Assembly (NCBI GenBank): GCA_031180805.1
Contig: JAPSLL010000044.1
Location: 1 to 33,098 of the forward strand
DNA: 33,098 nt
Direction of reading: 5' to 3'
Source: Bacillus sp. (in: firmicutes)
Lineage (GTDB): Bacteria > Bacillota > Bacilli > Bacillales > Bacillaceae
Below the pieces are notes generated by a model. It was not told the DNA's origin, ran no database searches, and saw only the letters and a list, made by a program, of their open reading frames with translations. Below, in pieces: positions 23,474 through 33,018 of this stretch. Position numbers and translations under genes: made by a program. Position 1 is the stretch's first letter. The number at the start of each line of letters is the position of its first letter.

Positions 23474-23653
23474 GAAGAATGGACAAAAAAAGGGTTCATT
23501 GCTTGGGTGGGGGACAGTCCCCAATTAGTGTGAACCCAGCAAAATCAAGGGGATACCACTATAAAGTGGGGGGAACTCAACAAAAGGGGGACAGTCCCCC
23601 AATACAAAGTGTATCTCATTTTGAGCATTCACTTAATATGGGGGACTGACCCC
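23451..23653. repeat. Module of GGGGACAGTCCCC / GGGGTCAGTCCCC repeats
   Basis: Four copies in 203 bp: GGGGGTCAGTCCCC (about 23453-23466), GGGGGACAGTCCCC (23509-23522), GGGGGACAGTCCCCC (23586-23600) and GGGGGACTGACCCC (23640-23653). The last is the inverted counterpart of the first, so the module is flanked by inverted ends. It fills exactly the space between the convergent mutY and yfhS stop codons. A further copy lies at 13201-13213. The organisation resembles REP/REPIN elements; no transposase gene is in the window. Confidence 0.75.
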
Positions 23654-23877
23654 TAATCGTATTGAGGTTTTGTGCCTTGGGTGTAGGTGGCTTGTTTTTG
23701 GTTTAGGCCGCCGCGGGAGGTGATTTCTTCGATGATTTCTCGATGGATTGTCTGCCCTTCAGCGTTAAGGTATGGGACAACCTGCTGTAATGAGTGGTGG
23801 AAATAAGCAAGCTCAGAGTCTTCCCACTCTTTTTTTGACATCATTGATAATTCTGTCATATCCCGGCCAACGTACAT
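23653..23877 (-). CDS. yfhS: YfhS family protein
   Basis: A 74-residue small protein beginning MYVGRDMTELSMMSKKEWED, then SELAYFHHSLQQVVPYLNAE, GQTIHREIIEEITSRGGL and ending TQGTKPQYD. This matches B. subtilis YfhS in length and in the SELAYFHH core. Function unknown; mainly helical and cytoplasmic. Its TAG stop shares its last base (23653) with the end of the repeat module. A good GGAGGG-type site (AAGGAGGGTTCAC before the ATG) supports the start. Confidence 0.88.
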   Translation of the reverse strand: MYVGRDMTELSMMSKKEWEDSELAYFHHSLQQVVPYLNAEGQTIHREIIEEITSRGGLNQKQATYTQGTKPQYD

Positions 23878-24010
23878 GTGAACCCTCCTTGGTAATGTGT
23901 TTTTGTCCTTACATAATGTGTAATATCAATATCGTAATGAATGATGATTAGCAATTAGAAGTTTCACTATATTATCTGATACAATATAAACATCTATTCG
24001 ATTGTTTTAA

Positions 24011-24784
<774 letters not shown>

Positions 24785-24802
24785 AAAAATTTTTTGAAAT
24801 CA

Positions 24803-24833
24803 TGGATATAAAACAAACCTCTGGGACAATCTA
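24803..24833 (+). promoter_or_regulatory. Possible sigma-G (forespore) promoter of the gamma-type SASP gene
   Basis: TGGATA (24803-24808), an 18-nt spacer and CAATCTA (24827-24833) approximate the sigma-G consensus (TGNATA, CATNNTA). The expected start is about 15-20 nt before the strong GGAGGTG site. The assignment leans on the gene identity. Confidence 0.45.
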
Positions 24834-24856
24834 AATGTCGTGGAGGTGATATCAAG

Positions 24857-25051
24857 ATGGCACAAAATAATCGTGGTAAAACAACATCAGGTACTAACAT
24901 CCAAGAAGTAAGACAACAAAACGCTCAATCAGCTCAAGGCCAAGGTGCAACTTCAGGTCAATTCGGTACTGAATTTGCTAGCGAAACTAACGTTCAAGAC
25001 GTTAAAAAACGTAACCAACAAGCTGAACAAAACAAAGGCCAAAACTCTTAA
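24857..25051 (+). CDS. sspE: Gamma-type small acid-soluble spore protein
   Basis: 64 residues, rich in Gln, Asn, Gly and Ala, with two related units: TNIQEVRQQNAQSAQGQ and TNVQDVKKRNQQAEQNKGQ. Between them TEFASETN carries the site cut by the germination protease GPR. Gamma-type SASPs do not bind DNA; they serve as an amino-acid store degraded on germination. B. subtilis SspE is longer (84 residues) and has more repeat; the short form is common in relatives. Strong ribosome site (GGAGGTGATATCAAG) and terminator. Directly downstream of fabL as in B. subtilis. Confidence 0.92.
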   Translation: MAQNNRGKTTSGTNIQEVRQQNAQSAQGQGATSGQFGTEFASETNVQDVKKRNQQAEQNKGQNS

Positions 25052-25059
25052 TTTTGTTT

Positions 25060-25098
25060 AAAAGACACCTCTCTCAATCGTCGAGAGGTGTCTTTTTT
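25060..25098 (+). terminator. Rho-independent terminator of sspE
   Basis: AAGACACCTCTC pairs with GAGAGGTGTCTT on a 9-nt loop, followed by a T run. Confidence 0.9.
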
Positions 25099-25266
25099 AT
25101 GTATAGGTAAAATCTATAGGCGTAAAAAACATACTTTTCCAAAAAGAAATTTCTTAAACGACAAAACCTCCTTTCCCTCTACATAAGTAGTCAAAGGATA
25201 GAAAGAGATTATGGAGAATTAAACAGTATGAAAAATATATTCTCTTTATTTGAAAGGAGAGGAACA

Positions 25267-25521
25267 ATGAGTTTTGAACAACTAGTTGGCGAGCAATTAA
25301 AGACGATGGATAAATTATTATATTTGCAATCAGAAATAGAGCGATGTCAAGATATAAAAACACAATTAAATGTATTACAGGATAAGGCAAAGCTTCAATC
25401 TATACAGGAAGAAATTATCGAAATGAAGAAGGAATTAAACCATATTCAACAGGTTTTTGAGAAGCAAACAGAAGAAGTGATTCGCTCGTATGAAAAGCAA
25501 AGGTTTGAAACAGTATCTTAG
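25267..25521 (+). CDS. ygaB: YgaB family coiled-coil protein
   Basis: 84 residues forming an almost continuous charged helix (MDKLLYLQSEIERCQDIKTQ, then LQSIQEEIIEMKKELNHIQQ), suggesting a coiled coil. No membrane segment. The in-frame ATG at 25228 is possible, but ATG 25267 has AAAGGAGAGG at the right distance. It lies between sspE and ygaC, as in B. subtilis. Function unknown. Confidence 0.85.
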   Translation: MSFEQLVGEQLKTMDKLLYLQSEIERCQDIKTQLNVLQDKAKLQSIQEEIIEMKKELNHIQQVFEKQTEEVIRSYEKQRFETVS

Positions 25522-25662
25522 TATCAGATGAGAGTCATTTCTATGTAAATGGCTCTTTTATTTTGTTTTTTTTAGGACAAACGTTATAATAGAAAGAAGT
25601 ACATAAAATCATTCATTAAAATTTCGTTTTACGATTCGAATAGTTGAAAGAAGGGGAGAAAA

Positions 25663-26193
25663 GTGGGTATTCCCAGGGAAGGAGACAAAATCCAAATTCA
25701 TAGCTATAAGCATAATGGATATATACATAGAGTCTGGGATGAATCGACTGTATTAAAAGGCTCTCAGCATTGTATAATCGGTGGAAATGACCGGACTGTC
25801 GTGACAGAGTCGGACGGTAGAACATGGGTTACGAGAGAACCGGCGATTTGCTATTTTCATGCGAGGCATTGGTTTAATATTATAGGCATGCTAAGAGATG
25901 ACGGTGTTTATTATTATTGTAATATAAGCTCACCTTTTGTTTGGGATGATGAAGCATTAAAATATATCGACTATGACTTAGATGTGAAAGTGTATCCTGA
26001 TATGACTTATACGATACTTGATGAGGATGAGTATGAGCAGCACAGCAAAGAAATGAACTATCCTGAAGTCATTGATTTGATATTAAAGAAAAATTTAGAA
26101 ACATTGCTCAGGTGGATTCGGCAAAAAAAAGGTCCGTTCGCTCCAGAATTTATTGATGAGTGGTATGAACGTTACTTAACATATGTAAAATAA
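25663..26193 (+). CDS. ygaC: DUF402 nucleoside tri-/diphosphate phosphatase (YgaC)
   Basis: 176 residues with the conserved DUF402 core: [20 protein letters not shown] near the start, [20 protein letters not shown] (residues about 55-74), then [20 protein letters not shown] and [20 protein letters not shown], whose acidic residues bind Mg2+. Staphylococcal homologues hydrolyse nucleoside tri- and diphosphates; that activity is inferred here. Start GTG 25663 with AGGGGAG 5 nt upstream. Followed by a large hairpin (26198-26261) and then ygaD. Confidence 0.9.
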   Translation: MGIPREGDKIQIHSYKHNGYIHRVWDESTVLKGSQHCIIGGNDRTVVTESDGRTWVTREPAICYFHARHWFNIIGMLRDDGVYYYCNISSPFVWDDEALKYIDYDLDVKVYPDMTYTILDEDEYEQHSKEMNYPEVIDLILKKNLETLLRWIRQKKGPFAPEFIDEWYERYLTYVK

Positions 26194-26197
26194 GAGT

Positions 26198-26261
26198 AGG
26201 GTTGACTCAGGCAGTTCTTCAGTTATCCAGATAATTGAAGTGGAAGAGGGTCAGCCTTTTT
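26198..26261 (+). terminator. Rho-independent terminator of ygaC
   Basis: A long stem: AGGGTTGAC with GTCAGCCT at the base and an inner CTTCAGTTAT / ATAATTGAAG hairpin, then five T. Confidence 0.75.
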
Positions 26262-26282
26262 ACATAGAAGAATTTTAAAAAA

Positions 26283-26377
26283 GGAAAGCTAATGACCAAA
26301 GCTTTCTGAATGTAGAAATAAACGCCTTGCCCTTTTTGTAGTTACGTTGGGGCTGTTAAAGGCGTCTGCGCTTTTTT
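26283..26377 (+). promoter_or_regulatory. Hairpins in the ygaD leader
   Basis: GAAAGCT (26284-26290) with AGCTTTC, followed by AACGCCTT (26321-26328) with AAGGCGT (26359-26365) and, 5 nt later, CTTTTTT. The second looks like an intrinsic terminator just before ygaD, so it may attenuate the gene; no antiterminator could be drawn with confidence. Confidence 0.4.
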
Positions 26378-26394
26378 AGAAACGGGGGATTTAT

Positions 26395-28137
26395 TTGGGG
26401 TCTATAAAACGATATATGGAGTTTGTTAAGCCATATCGAATTCAAATCGTGGGGACGATTATTATTGGGATTATTAAGTTTTCTATCCCACTTCTTTTAC
26501 CATTGCTAATTAAGCATGTTGTTGATGACATTATTGGAGGAACAGGTTCACCAGACGAGAAAACAAGGACACTATTAACGATTATGGGAATTATGTTTGT
26601 TCTGTTTGTCGTCGTCAGACCGCCGATTGAATATTATCGGCAATATTTCGCACAATGGGTAGGCAGCAAGATTTTATACGATATCAGGGATCAGCTATTT
26701 ACACATTTGCAAAGGCTTAGCTTGCGGTATTATGCAAATACCCGTGCTGGTGAAATTATTTCGCGAGTTATTAATGATGTTGAGCAAACAAAGAATTTTG
26801 TCATTACTGGATTGATGAATGTGTGGCTTGATGTTGTCACGATTGTGATTGCAATAGGTATCATGCTAACAATGGATATAAAGCTTACACTTGTTTCAAT
26901 TATTTTATTCCCGTTTTACGGAATTTCAGTGAAATATTTTTACGGAAAGCTGCGCCATTTAACGAGGGAACGCTCACAGGCATTAGCCGAAGTGCAAGGA
27001 CATTTACATGAGCGTGTTCAAGGAATGCCTGTTATTCGAAGCTTTGCAACTGAGGATTTTGAACAGCAACAATTTGCGAAGGAAAATTCAAATTTTCTAA
27101 AAAAGGCACTTGATCATACGAGCTGGAATGCGCGCACTTTTGCTGTCGTTAATACGTTAACAGACATTGCACCATTAGTCGTCATTACATATGCTGGCTA
27201 TCACGTTATTCAAGGCACTCTCTCAATTGGAACGATGGTTGCTTTTATTGCATATATTGAACAGCTATATGGTCCGCTTCGTCGTTTAATCAATTCTTCG
27301 ACAACGTTAACACAAGCATTTGCATCAATGGATCGTGTTTTTGAATTTATTGATGAGCCATATGAGGTAGTTGATAAGTCAAATCCGATTATTGCTAAAA
27401 ATGTAAAGGGTGAGGTTGAGTTTCAAAATATATCATTTCGTTATAATGAGAACGAACCTCTCATTTTAGAAAACCTTTCACTCCAGGTTAAAAAAGGGGA
27501 AACAATTGCCTTAGTCGGAATGAGTGGTGGAGGAAAATCTACCCTTGTTAGTTTGCTCCCGCGATTTTATGATGTAACGGCAGGGAGAATCTTGTTAGAT
27601 AACATCGATATTAGAGATTACCAAGCACAGAGCTTGCGTGAACAAATCGGGATGGTGCTTCAGGATACATTTTTGTTTAGTAACACGGTTCGTGAAAATA
27701 TTTTAATTGGTAAGCCTGATGCAACAGAAGAGGAAGTAATCAATGCGGCAAAAGCTGCAAATGCACATGATTTCATTATGAAGCTTCCAAATGGCTATGA
27801 TACAAAAGTTGGTGAAAGAGGAGTTAAGCTATCAGGTGGTCAGAAGCAAAGGGTATCAATTGCTCGCGTCTTTTTGAAAAATCCACCGATCCTCATCCTA
27901 GACGAGGCAACCTCAGCGCTTGACTTAGAAAGTGAACATCTTATTCAAGAAGCGCTTGAAAAGCTCGCAAAAAATCGCACAACCTTTGTTGTCGCACATC
28001 GATTATCAACGATTACACATGCTGATAAAATTGTCTTAATAGAGGATGGAAAGGTAGTCGAACAGGGAAGTCACCAACAGCTAATGGATAAACAAGAAAG
28101 TTATTATAAGCTGTTCCAAATTCAGCAGCTTGATTAA
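26395..28137 (+). CDS. ygaD: ABC exporter, fused membrane and ATPase domains (YgaD)
   Basis: 580 residues, a half-size type IV (MsbA/BmrA-like) exporter. The six-helix membrane domain (about residues 10-310) starts with [20 protein letters not shown]. The nucleotide-binding domain (about 335-575) has Walker A GMSGGGKS, the Q-loop VLQDTFLFS, signature LSGGQKQR, Walker [13 protein letters not shown] and the switch histidine AHRLST. It would act as a homodimer or pair with another half. Substrate unknown; drugs or lipids are typical. TTG start at 26395 with CGGGGGA upstream. Its place after ygaC agrees with B. subtilis. Confidence 0.9.
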   Translation: MGSIKRYMEFVKPYRIQIVGTIIIGIIKFSIPLLLPLLIKHVVDDIIGGTGSPDEKTRTLLTIMGIMFVLFVVVRPPIEYYRQYFAQWVGSKILYDIRDQLFTHLQRLSLRYYANTRAGEIISRVINDVEQTKNFVITGLMNVWLDVVTIVIAIGIMLTMDIKLTLVSIILFPFYGISVKYFYGKLRHLTRERSQALAEVQGHLHERVQGMPVIRSFATEDFEQQQFAKENSNFLKKALDHTSWNARTFAVVNTLTDIAPLVVITYAGYHVIQGTLSIGTMVAFIAYIEQLYGPLRRLINSSTTLTQAFASMDRVFEFIDEPYEVVDKSNPIIAKNVKGEVEFQNISFRYNENEPLILENLSLQVKKGETIALVGMSGGGKSTLVSLLPRFYDVTAGRILLDNIDIRDYQAQSLREQIGMVLQDTFLFSNTVRENILIGKPDATEEEVINAAKAANAHDFIMKLPNGYDTKVGERGVKLSGGQKQRVSIARVFLKNPPILILDEATSALDLESEHLIQEALEKLAKNRTTFVVAHRLSTITHADKIVLIEDGKVVEQGSHQQLMDKQESYYKLFQIQQLD

Positions 28138-28144
28138 CGATTTG

Positions 28145-28291
28145 AGGCTGGGAAAAAGGGTTTTCAGCCAAAAGAAAATCCGAACTATTATTTGAAATTC
28201 TAATTTGAATTTCGTATTAGTTCGGATTTTTTTAATGTTTTTCAATGTTCGGCTTTCTTTTGGAAGATTTTCATTATGTCCCAGCCTTTTT
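28145..28291 (+). terminator. Nested inverted repeats after ygaD, including a terminator
   Basis: Inner stem ATCCGAACTA (28178-28187) / TAGTTCGGAT (28218-28227) with a T run gives a normal terminator. It is enclosed by CCAAAAGAAA / TTTCTTTTGG and by an outer stem AGGCTGGGA (28145-28153) / TCCCAGCCT (28279-28287) with its own T run. Confidence 0.75.
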
Positions 28292-28311
28292 GGGTTGTTT
28301 TATAAGAAAAA

Positions 28312-28380
28312 AAGCAAAAAAGAAGCTATCGAAAAATGATCAGCCCCTCACACGGAGGAGTTTAGACCTTTTTAGATAGC
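28312..28380 (-). terminator. Probable terminator of ygaE
   Basis: GCTATC (28325-28330) and GATAGC (28375-28380) form a stem with a 44-nt loop holding a small CCCCTC/GAGG hairpin. On the minus strand it is followed by T-rich sequence. Confidence 0.5.
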
Positions 28381-28390
28381 CTATTTTTAT

Positions 28391-29455
28391 TTACCCGACA
28401 TCGATTTTTACTTCATTTTCTTTTTTATGATAGCTATGGAAGCTTGAAATCAGTGTTTCTAAATGCTCGATTTGTTCACTGTAATCTATAATCGTTGAGA
28501 TAAGCGGTAATAGATGATGATATTCTGTTGGATGGTCTTTATAGTAGTCCATAAAGGCATCCATGAGCTGCTTCTTGTTAAATTTCCCTTCATCAATCAG
28601 CTTTGTTGACGGTTGGGTTTTAATTTTCCCGATAAACCGAAGCAGTGTTTCCTCGTGAACATAAAGTAAATATTCTAGCTCATCAAATAGCCCTTTTTGT
28701 AGGTTCTCAGGCAATTGGACAAGTTCATTTTCCAAGCGGTGAAGTCTTTTTAATGTAAAGAATGCCCTGTTTGTCGTTGTAATCATTTGTCTGAAAAGGA
28801 CTAGCTTTCTTGATTTCGCATAGGATTCTCTCTTAAAATAATTTCGTTCCTCTTTATAATTTCGATAGAGGATATCTTGCTTAAGCATTTCATCCTTTAG
28901 TTTATCAATTTCATCCTTTAATATATTATGCTCAGACGATTTTCGAAGGCTGATTCGAATCCATTTTATAATATTTTCAGCATTTTCCGTAATCCGCAAA
29001 TATAGCTTTTTCTCATATTTAGGTGGTATAAAAACGAGGTTTACGATAAAGGCTGCAAGTACACCAAGTAAGATGGTGAAAAAGCGAATTAAGGCAACCT
29101 CCGTAAAGTTTTCCCCAGGACTTTCTAATATCGCAATGACTGTGACAAGTGCGACTGGAATTGTATTTTCAGATTTTAGTTTAATGTTAAGTCCAATGAC
29201 GATAATCGCTGTAATCCCAGTTATAACAGGGTGTGAGCCAAAGATAAGCCCGAAGCTTATCGCTAAAACAGCACCGATGATATTTGCTTGGATTTGTTCA
29301 ATAATTGATAGATATGAGCGATAAATTGTCGGTTGGATTGCAAATATTGCTGAGATTCCTGCAAAAGCAATCGAAGGTAATTGAAAGGCTGTTGCTAAAA
29401 TTAATGCCAGTGTTATAGCAATCCCTGTTTTGAGAATGCGAGCACCTAGTTTCAT
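28391..29455 (-). CDS. ygaE: Aromatic acid exporter (ArAE/FUSC-like) family protein YgaE
   Basis: A 354-residue protein. The N-terminal half has about five to six membrane helices (KLGARILKTGIAITLALILA, IAFAGISAIFAIQPTIYRSY, IIGAVLAISFGLIFG). The C-terminal half from about residue 150 is a charged helical cytoplasmic domain (ENAENIIKWIRISLRKSSEH and onward). This is the layout of short Firmicute aromatic-acid exporter relatives such as B. subtilis YgaE. The start is uncertain: ATGs at 29488, 29470 and 29455 are in frame. I give 29455 because relatives begin MKLGARI, although the best ribosome site (AAAGGA) is 15 nt away. Substrate unknown. Confidence 0.8.
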   Translation of the reverse strand: MKLGARILKTGIAITLALILATAFQLPSIAFAGISAIFAIQPTIYRSYLSIIEQIQANIIGAVLAISFGLIFGSHPVITGITAIIVIGLNIKLKSENTIPVALVTVIAILESPGENFTEVALIRFFTILLGVLAAFIVNLVFIPPKYEKKLYLRITENAENIIKWIRISLRKSSEHNILKDEIDKLKDEMLKQDILYRNYKEERNYFKRESYAKSRKLVLFRQMITTTNRAFFTLKRLHRLENELVQLPENLQKGLFDELEYLLYVHEETLLRFIGKIKTQPSTKLIDEGKFNKKQLMDAFMDYYKDHPTEYHHLLPLISTIIDYSEQIEHLETLISSFHSYHKKENEVKIDVG

Positions 29456-29620
29456 GTATGTGAATGACATTCCTTTCTTAGATATCATATTTGTCTACAT
29501 GTAAATATCAATATAACGATCGATTTACTTTTAGACCAATAACGTACTATACAACCTTTAGATGCTTTATACAAGATGTAAAAATACATTTTAACAAAAA
29601 AGAAAAAAGAGTGTATTTTC

Positions 29621-29665
29621 AAAAAATTAAAAATGAGGATACTTGCTTAGAGTATCCCCATTTTT
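29621..29665 (-). terminator. Rho-independent terminator of gsaB
   Basis: AAATGAGGATACT (29631-29643) pairs with AGTATCCCCATTT (29651-29663), with one mismatch. On the minus strand it is followed by TTTTTAATTTTTT. Confidence 0.8.
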
Positions 29666-29680
29666 AGCGTTATTTGCTTA

Positions 29681-30976
29681 TTATGCATCAATTAATTGAC
29701 TAAATGCATGTTCAACGGCTTTTAGTGTTATTTCGATGTCTTCCTTAGTATGTGCAATTGTTAAGAACCATGCTTCATATTTTGAAGGAGCGAGGTTTAT
29801 TCCTTGCTCAAGCATAAGCTTGAAGAATTTCGCGAACATTTCGCCATCAGTATTTTCTGCTTGCTCGTAATTTGTAATTTGTTCGTTAGTAAAGTAAACA
29901 GTAAGTGCACCTTTAAGACGATTAATCGTGATTGGAATACGATATGTATGAGCGTGCTTAAGAATCCCTTCCTCAAGAATAGATCCAAGCTCATCAAGCT
30001 GCTCATATACACCTTCCTGCTTTAACACCTCTAAGCAAGCAATCCCTGATAAAATCGATGCTGGGTTACCTGCCATTGTTCCTGCTTGATATGCCGGACC
30101 TAGTGGGGCAACCTGTTCCATAATCTCTTTACGTCCACCATAAGCACCGATCGGCAGACCGCCACCAATAATTTTTCCTAATGCTGTTAAGTCAGGGTAG
30201 ACACCTAAAAAGTCTTGAGCGCCGCCATACATAAAGCGGAAAGCTGTAATAACTTCGTCGTAAATGACAAGTGCACCAGCTTCATGAACTAATTCATTTA
30301 CCTTTTCCAAAAATCCAGGCTTAGGCTCTACAATCCCGAAGTTACCGACGATTGGCTCAACTAAAATCGCTGCTACTTGGTCACCCCATTTGTCTAATGC
30401 TTCTTTTAATGGCTCTATTTCATTAAATGGAACAGTGATGACTTCTTGAGCGATACTGCTAGGTACACCAGCTGAATCTGGTGTACCTAATGTTGAAGGG
30501 CCAGAGCCTGCTGCTACGAGGACGAGGTCAGAATGTCCGTGGTAGCATCCTGCGAATTTAATGATTTTATTGCGACCTGTATACGCTCTTGCGACGCGGA
30601 TTGTCGTCATAACTGCTTCCGTACCAGAATTTACAAAACGAACCTTATCTAATGCTGGCATAGCCTCCTTTAGCATTTTTGCAAAGGTAACCTCAAACGG
30701 AGTAGGTGTCCCATATAAAACCCCGTTTTCTGCTGCCTTTTGGATCGCTTTTGTAATGTGTGGATGAGCATGTCCAGTAATAATTGGACCATATGCTGCT
30801 AAATAATCGATATACTTATTCCCATCAACATCCCAAAAATAAGCACCCTTTGCTCTTTCCATAGCAACTGGTGAACCGCCGCCAACAGCTTTATACGAAC
30901 GTGAAGGTGAGTTCACCCCACCGACAATATGTTGTAATGCTTCTTCATGTAACGCGTTTGATTTAGAAAATTCCAT
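29681..30976 (-). CDS. gsaB: Glutamate-1-semialdehyde 2,1-aminomutase
   Basis: 431 residues, a PLP-dependent class III aminotransferase-fold enzyme that makes 5-aminolevulinate for haem synthesis. Features are [20 protein letters not shown] at the N-terminus, [52 protein letters not shown] (PLP aspartate), and the PLP lysine in [25 protein letters not shown] precedes the ATG. Its place next to ygaE and outside a hem operon indicates the GsaB paralogue rather than HemL. Monocistronic. Confidence 0.92.
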   Translation of the reverse strand: MEFSKSNALHEEALQHIVGGVNSPSRSYKAVGGGSPVAMERAKGAYFWDVDGNKYIDYLAAYGPIITGHAHPHITKAIQKAAENGVLYGTPTPFEVTFAKMLKEAMPALDKVRFVNSGTEAVMTTIRVARAYTGRNKIIKFAGCYHGHSDLVLVAAGSGPSTLGTPDSAGVPSSIAQEVITVPFNEIEPLKEALDKWGDQVAAILVEPIVGNFGIVEPKPGFLEKVNELVHEAGALVIYDEVITAFRFMYGGAQDFLGVYPDLTALGKIIGGGLPIGAYGGRKEIMEQVAPLGPAYQAGTMAGNPASILSGIACLEVLKQEGVYEQLDELGSILEEGILKHAHTYRIPITINRLKGALTVYFTNEQITNYEQAENTDGEMFAKFFKLMLEQGINLAPSKYEAWFLTIAHTKEDIEITLKAVEHAFSQLIDA

Positions 30977-31196
30977 AATTGCCTCCTACTTTCTTACGAG
31001 TCCTTTTCATTTTAGCATAAGAAAAGCGGATAAAAAATTTCCTTGTTTTCCGGGCAGAGCTTTTTAATAGGCACGTAAAAAAATATATAGTATGAAACAT
31101 AACTTAAGATATTTGACGAAAGCCAGCGCATAGTATTTGTTGGATTTAGAAAAATTAGTTAAACTATTCGTTGTGATGAAACGTGGAGGGAAAATC

Positions 31197-32213
31197 ATGT
31201 CAAATATTATCGAAGTTAAAAAGCTTAGAAAAGAGTTTAAGTCGTATTCAAGTCGCCAAGGGCTTAAGGGTGCGTTTCGCGATTTGTTAAACCGACAATA
31301 TAAAGTTGTTCCTGCTGTTAACGATGTTACCTTCTCTGTTAAGCAAGGAGAAATGGTTGGCTATATTGGCGAAAATGGTGCGGGGAAATCAACCTCAATT
31401 AAAATGCTAACAGGGATTTTAACTCCTACGTCAGGAGAAATTCTCGTCAATGGAATGAACCCACATAAGGAAAGAGAGCGGTTTGTAAGGTCGATTGGGG
31501 TTGTCTTTGGTCAGCGCTCACAGCTTTGGTGGGATATCGCTGTCCAGGAATCGTTTCGCTTATTGAAAAAGGTATATAAGGTTTCGGACGCAGATTATAA
31601 CGAGCATATGGACCATGTGATTAAGACATTGGATATTGGTCCGTTACTTGATAAGCCGGTTAGAAAGCTATCTTTAGGTCAAAGAATGCGATGTGAGCTT
31701 GCTGCTGCCTTAATTCACAATCCGCCATTGCTATTTTTGGACGAGCCGACAATTGGCTTGGACGTTTTAGTTAAACTGAAAATCCGACAATTTTTAAAAG
31801 AAATGAACGAAAAATATAAAACAACAATTCTGCTGACTACACATGATCTTTCCGATATTGAGGCTTTATGTGAAAGAGTTGTCATGCTTGATGAAGGAAA
31901 GGTCATTTATGATGGGGCGCTAGAAAAATTAAGAACCCATTGGGGAGATGGGAAGCAAATTCAATTTCAATTTGCTGACGAAGTGGCGGAAAGCAGCTTG
32001 TCTTCCTTAACGGCGAATTTAGATGTAACGTGGCAAAAGGGTGATAAATTGAATGTATGGACTGCGGTTGTTAGCGATAAGGAAGCGCAAATGTCTGAGA
32101 TTATTGGCCGAATTGTCGGAGCACATCAAATCCTTGATTTAACGGTTGCAGAAATCTCAACTGAAGAGGTCATCCGCAAAATTTACGAAAAGGGAGAAGC
32201 GTTAACTAGCTGA
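31197..32213 (+). CDS. ABC-2 exporter ATP-binding protein
   Basis: 338 residues. Walker A GENGAGKS lies near residue 60, the Q-loop region VVFGQRSQLWWDIAVQESFR follows, then signature LSLGQRMR, Walker B LLFLDEPTIGLD and the switch histidine TTHDLSD. The C-terminal 90 residues are a regulatory extension typical of NatA-like exporters. The QRSQLWWD stretch is characteristic of ATPases paired with DUF990 permeases. I chose ATG 31197 (GTGGAGGG upstream) over the in-frame start at 31137. First of at least three genes; 9 nt separate it from the permease. Substrate unknown. Confidence 0.88.
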   Translation: MSNIIEVKKLRKEFKSYSSRQGLKGAFRDLLNRQYKVVPAVNDVTFSVKQGEMVGYIGENGAGKSTSIKMLTGILTPTSGEILVNGMNPHKERERFVRSIGVVFGQRSQLWWDIAVQESFRLLKKVYKVSDADYNEHMDHVIKTLDIGPLLDKPVRKLSLGQRMRCELAAALIHNPPLLFLDEPTIGLDVLVKLKIRQFLKEMNEKYKTTILLTTHDLSDIEALCERVVMLDEGKVIYDGALEKLRTHWGDGKQIQFQFADEVAESSLSSLTANLDVTWQKGDKLNVWTAVVSDKEAQMSEIIGRIVGAHQILDLTVAEISTEEVIRKIYEKGEALTS

Positions 32214-32222
32214 GGTGGAATG

Positions 32223-33014
32223 ATGGATAAATATATTGAAATGATTCGAATCCGCTTTTTAATGATGCTTGCTTATCGAACGAATTATTATAGCGGAATT
32301 TTAATTTATAGCATTAATATCGGCGCTTATTATTTCCTTTGGACAGCGATTTACGGTGGCAAGGAATCAATTGAAGGACTATCTGCTATACAAATGACGA
32401 CATATGTAGCAGTTTCCTGGATGGCGCGCGCTTTTTATTTTAATAATATTGACCGTGAAATTGCTTTGGAAATTAAGGAAGGGAAGGTAGCGGTTGAACT
32501 CATTAGACCTTATAACTATTTAGGAATGAAAACGATGGCAGCCTTTGGTGAAGGGATATTTCGCTTAGTATTTTTCTCTGTTCCAGGAATGGTGATCGTC
32601 GGCCTCGTGTTTCCGATGGAGTTTTCATCAAATGGAACAACATGGCTGTTATTTGCGTGCTCGCTTTTATTTAGCTTCATTATTAATACACAGATTAACT
32701 TAATTACAGGGATGCTTACGTTTTTCTTATTTAATAATGATGGGTTAATGAGAGCAAAACGTGTGATTATTGATTTATTTTCCGGACTACTTTTACCAAT
32801 TAGCTTTTATCCAATGTGGGCTCAGGAGATCATGAATTATCTTCCGTTCCAAGCGATTAGCTATATTCCAAGTATGATTTTTACTGAGGGGATAACCGGA
32901 GATGAGGTTCTATACAAGATCTTTTTACAGTGCTTGTGGGCAATTGTGTTGCTCATCCCAATTCAAATGCTTTGGTCATTGGCGAAAAAACAAATGATTA
33001 TACAGGGGGGATGA
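32223..33014 (+). CDS. ABC-2 family permease (DUF990-type), first subunit
   Basis: A 263-residue, six-helix membrane protein. It begins MDKYIEMIRIRFLMMLAYRT, followed by helix NYYSGILIYSINIGAYYFLW. The region INTQINLITGMLTFFLFNND and the end FLQCLWAIVLLIPIQMLWSL fit the DUF990/ABC2_membrane_6 family, usually found as two unequal permeases with one ATPase. Two ATGs adjoin (32220 and 32223); 32223 is better spaced from GAGGTGG. A second permease begins 4 nt after the stop. Confidence 0.85.
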   Translation: MDKYIEMIRIRFLMMLAYRTNYYSGILIYSINIGAYYFLWTAIYGGKESIEGLSAIQMTTYVAVSWMARAFYFNNIDREIALEIKEGKVAVELIRPYNYLGMKTMAAFGEGIFRLVFFSVPGMVIVGLVFPMEFSSNGTTWLLFACSLLFSFIINTQINLITGMLTFFLFNNDGLMRAKRVIIDLFSGLLLPISFYPMWAQEIMNYLPFQAISYIPSMIFTEGITGDEVLYKIFLQCLWAIVLLIPIQMLWSLAKKQMIIQGG

Positions 33015-33018
33015 GGGA

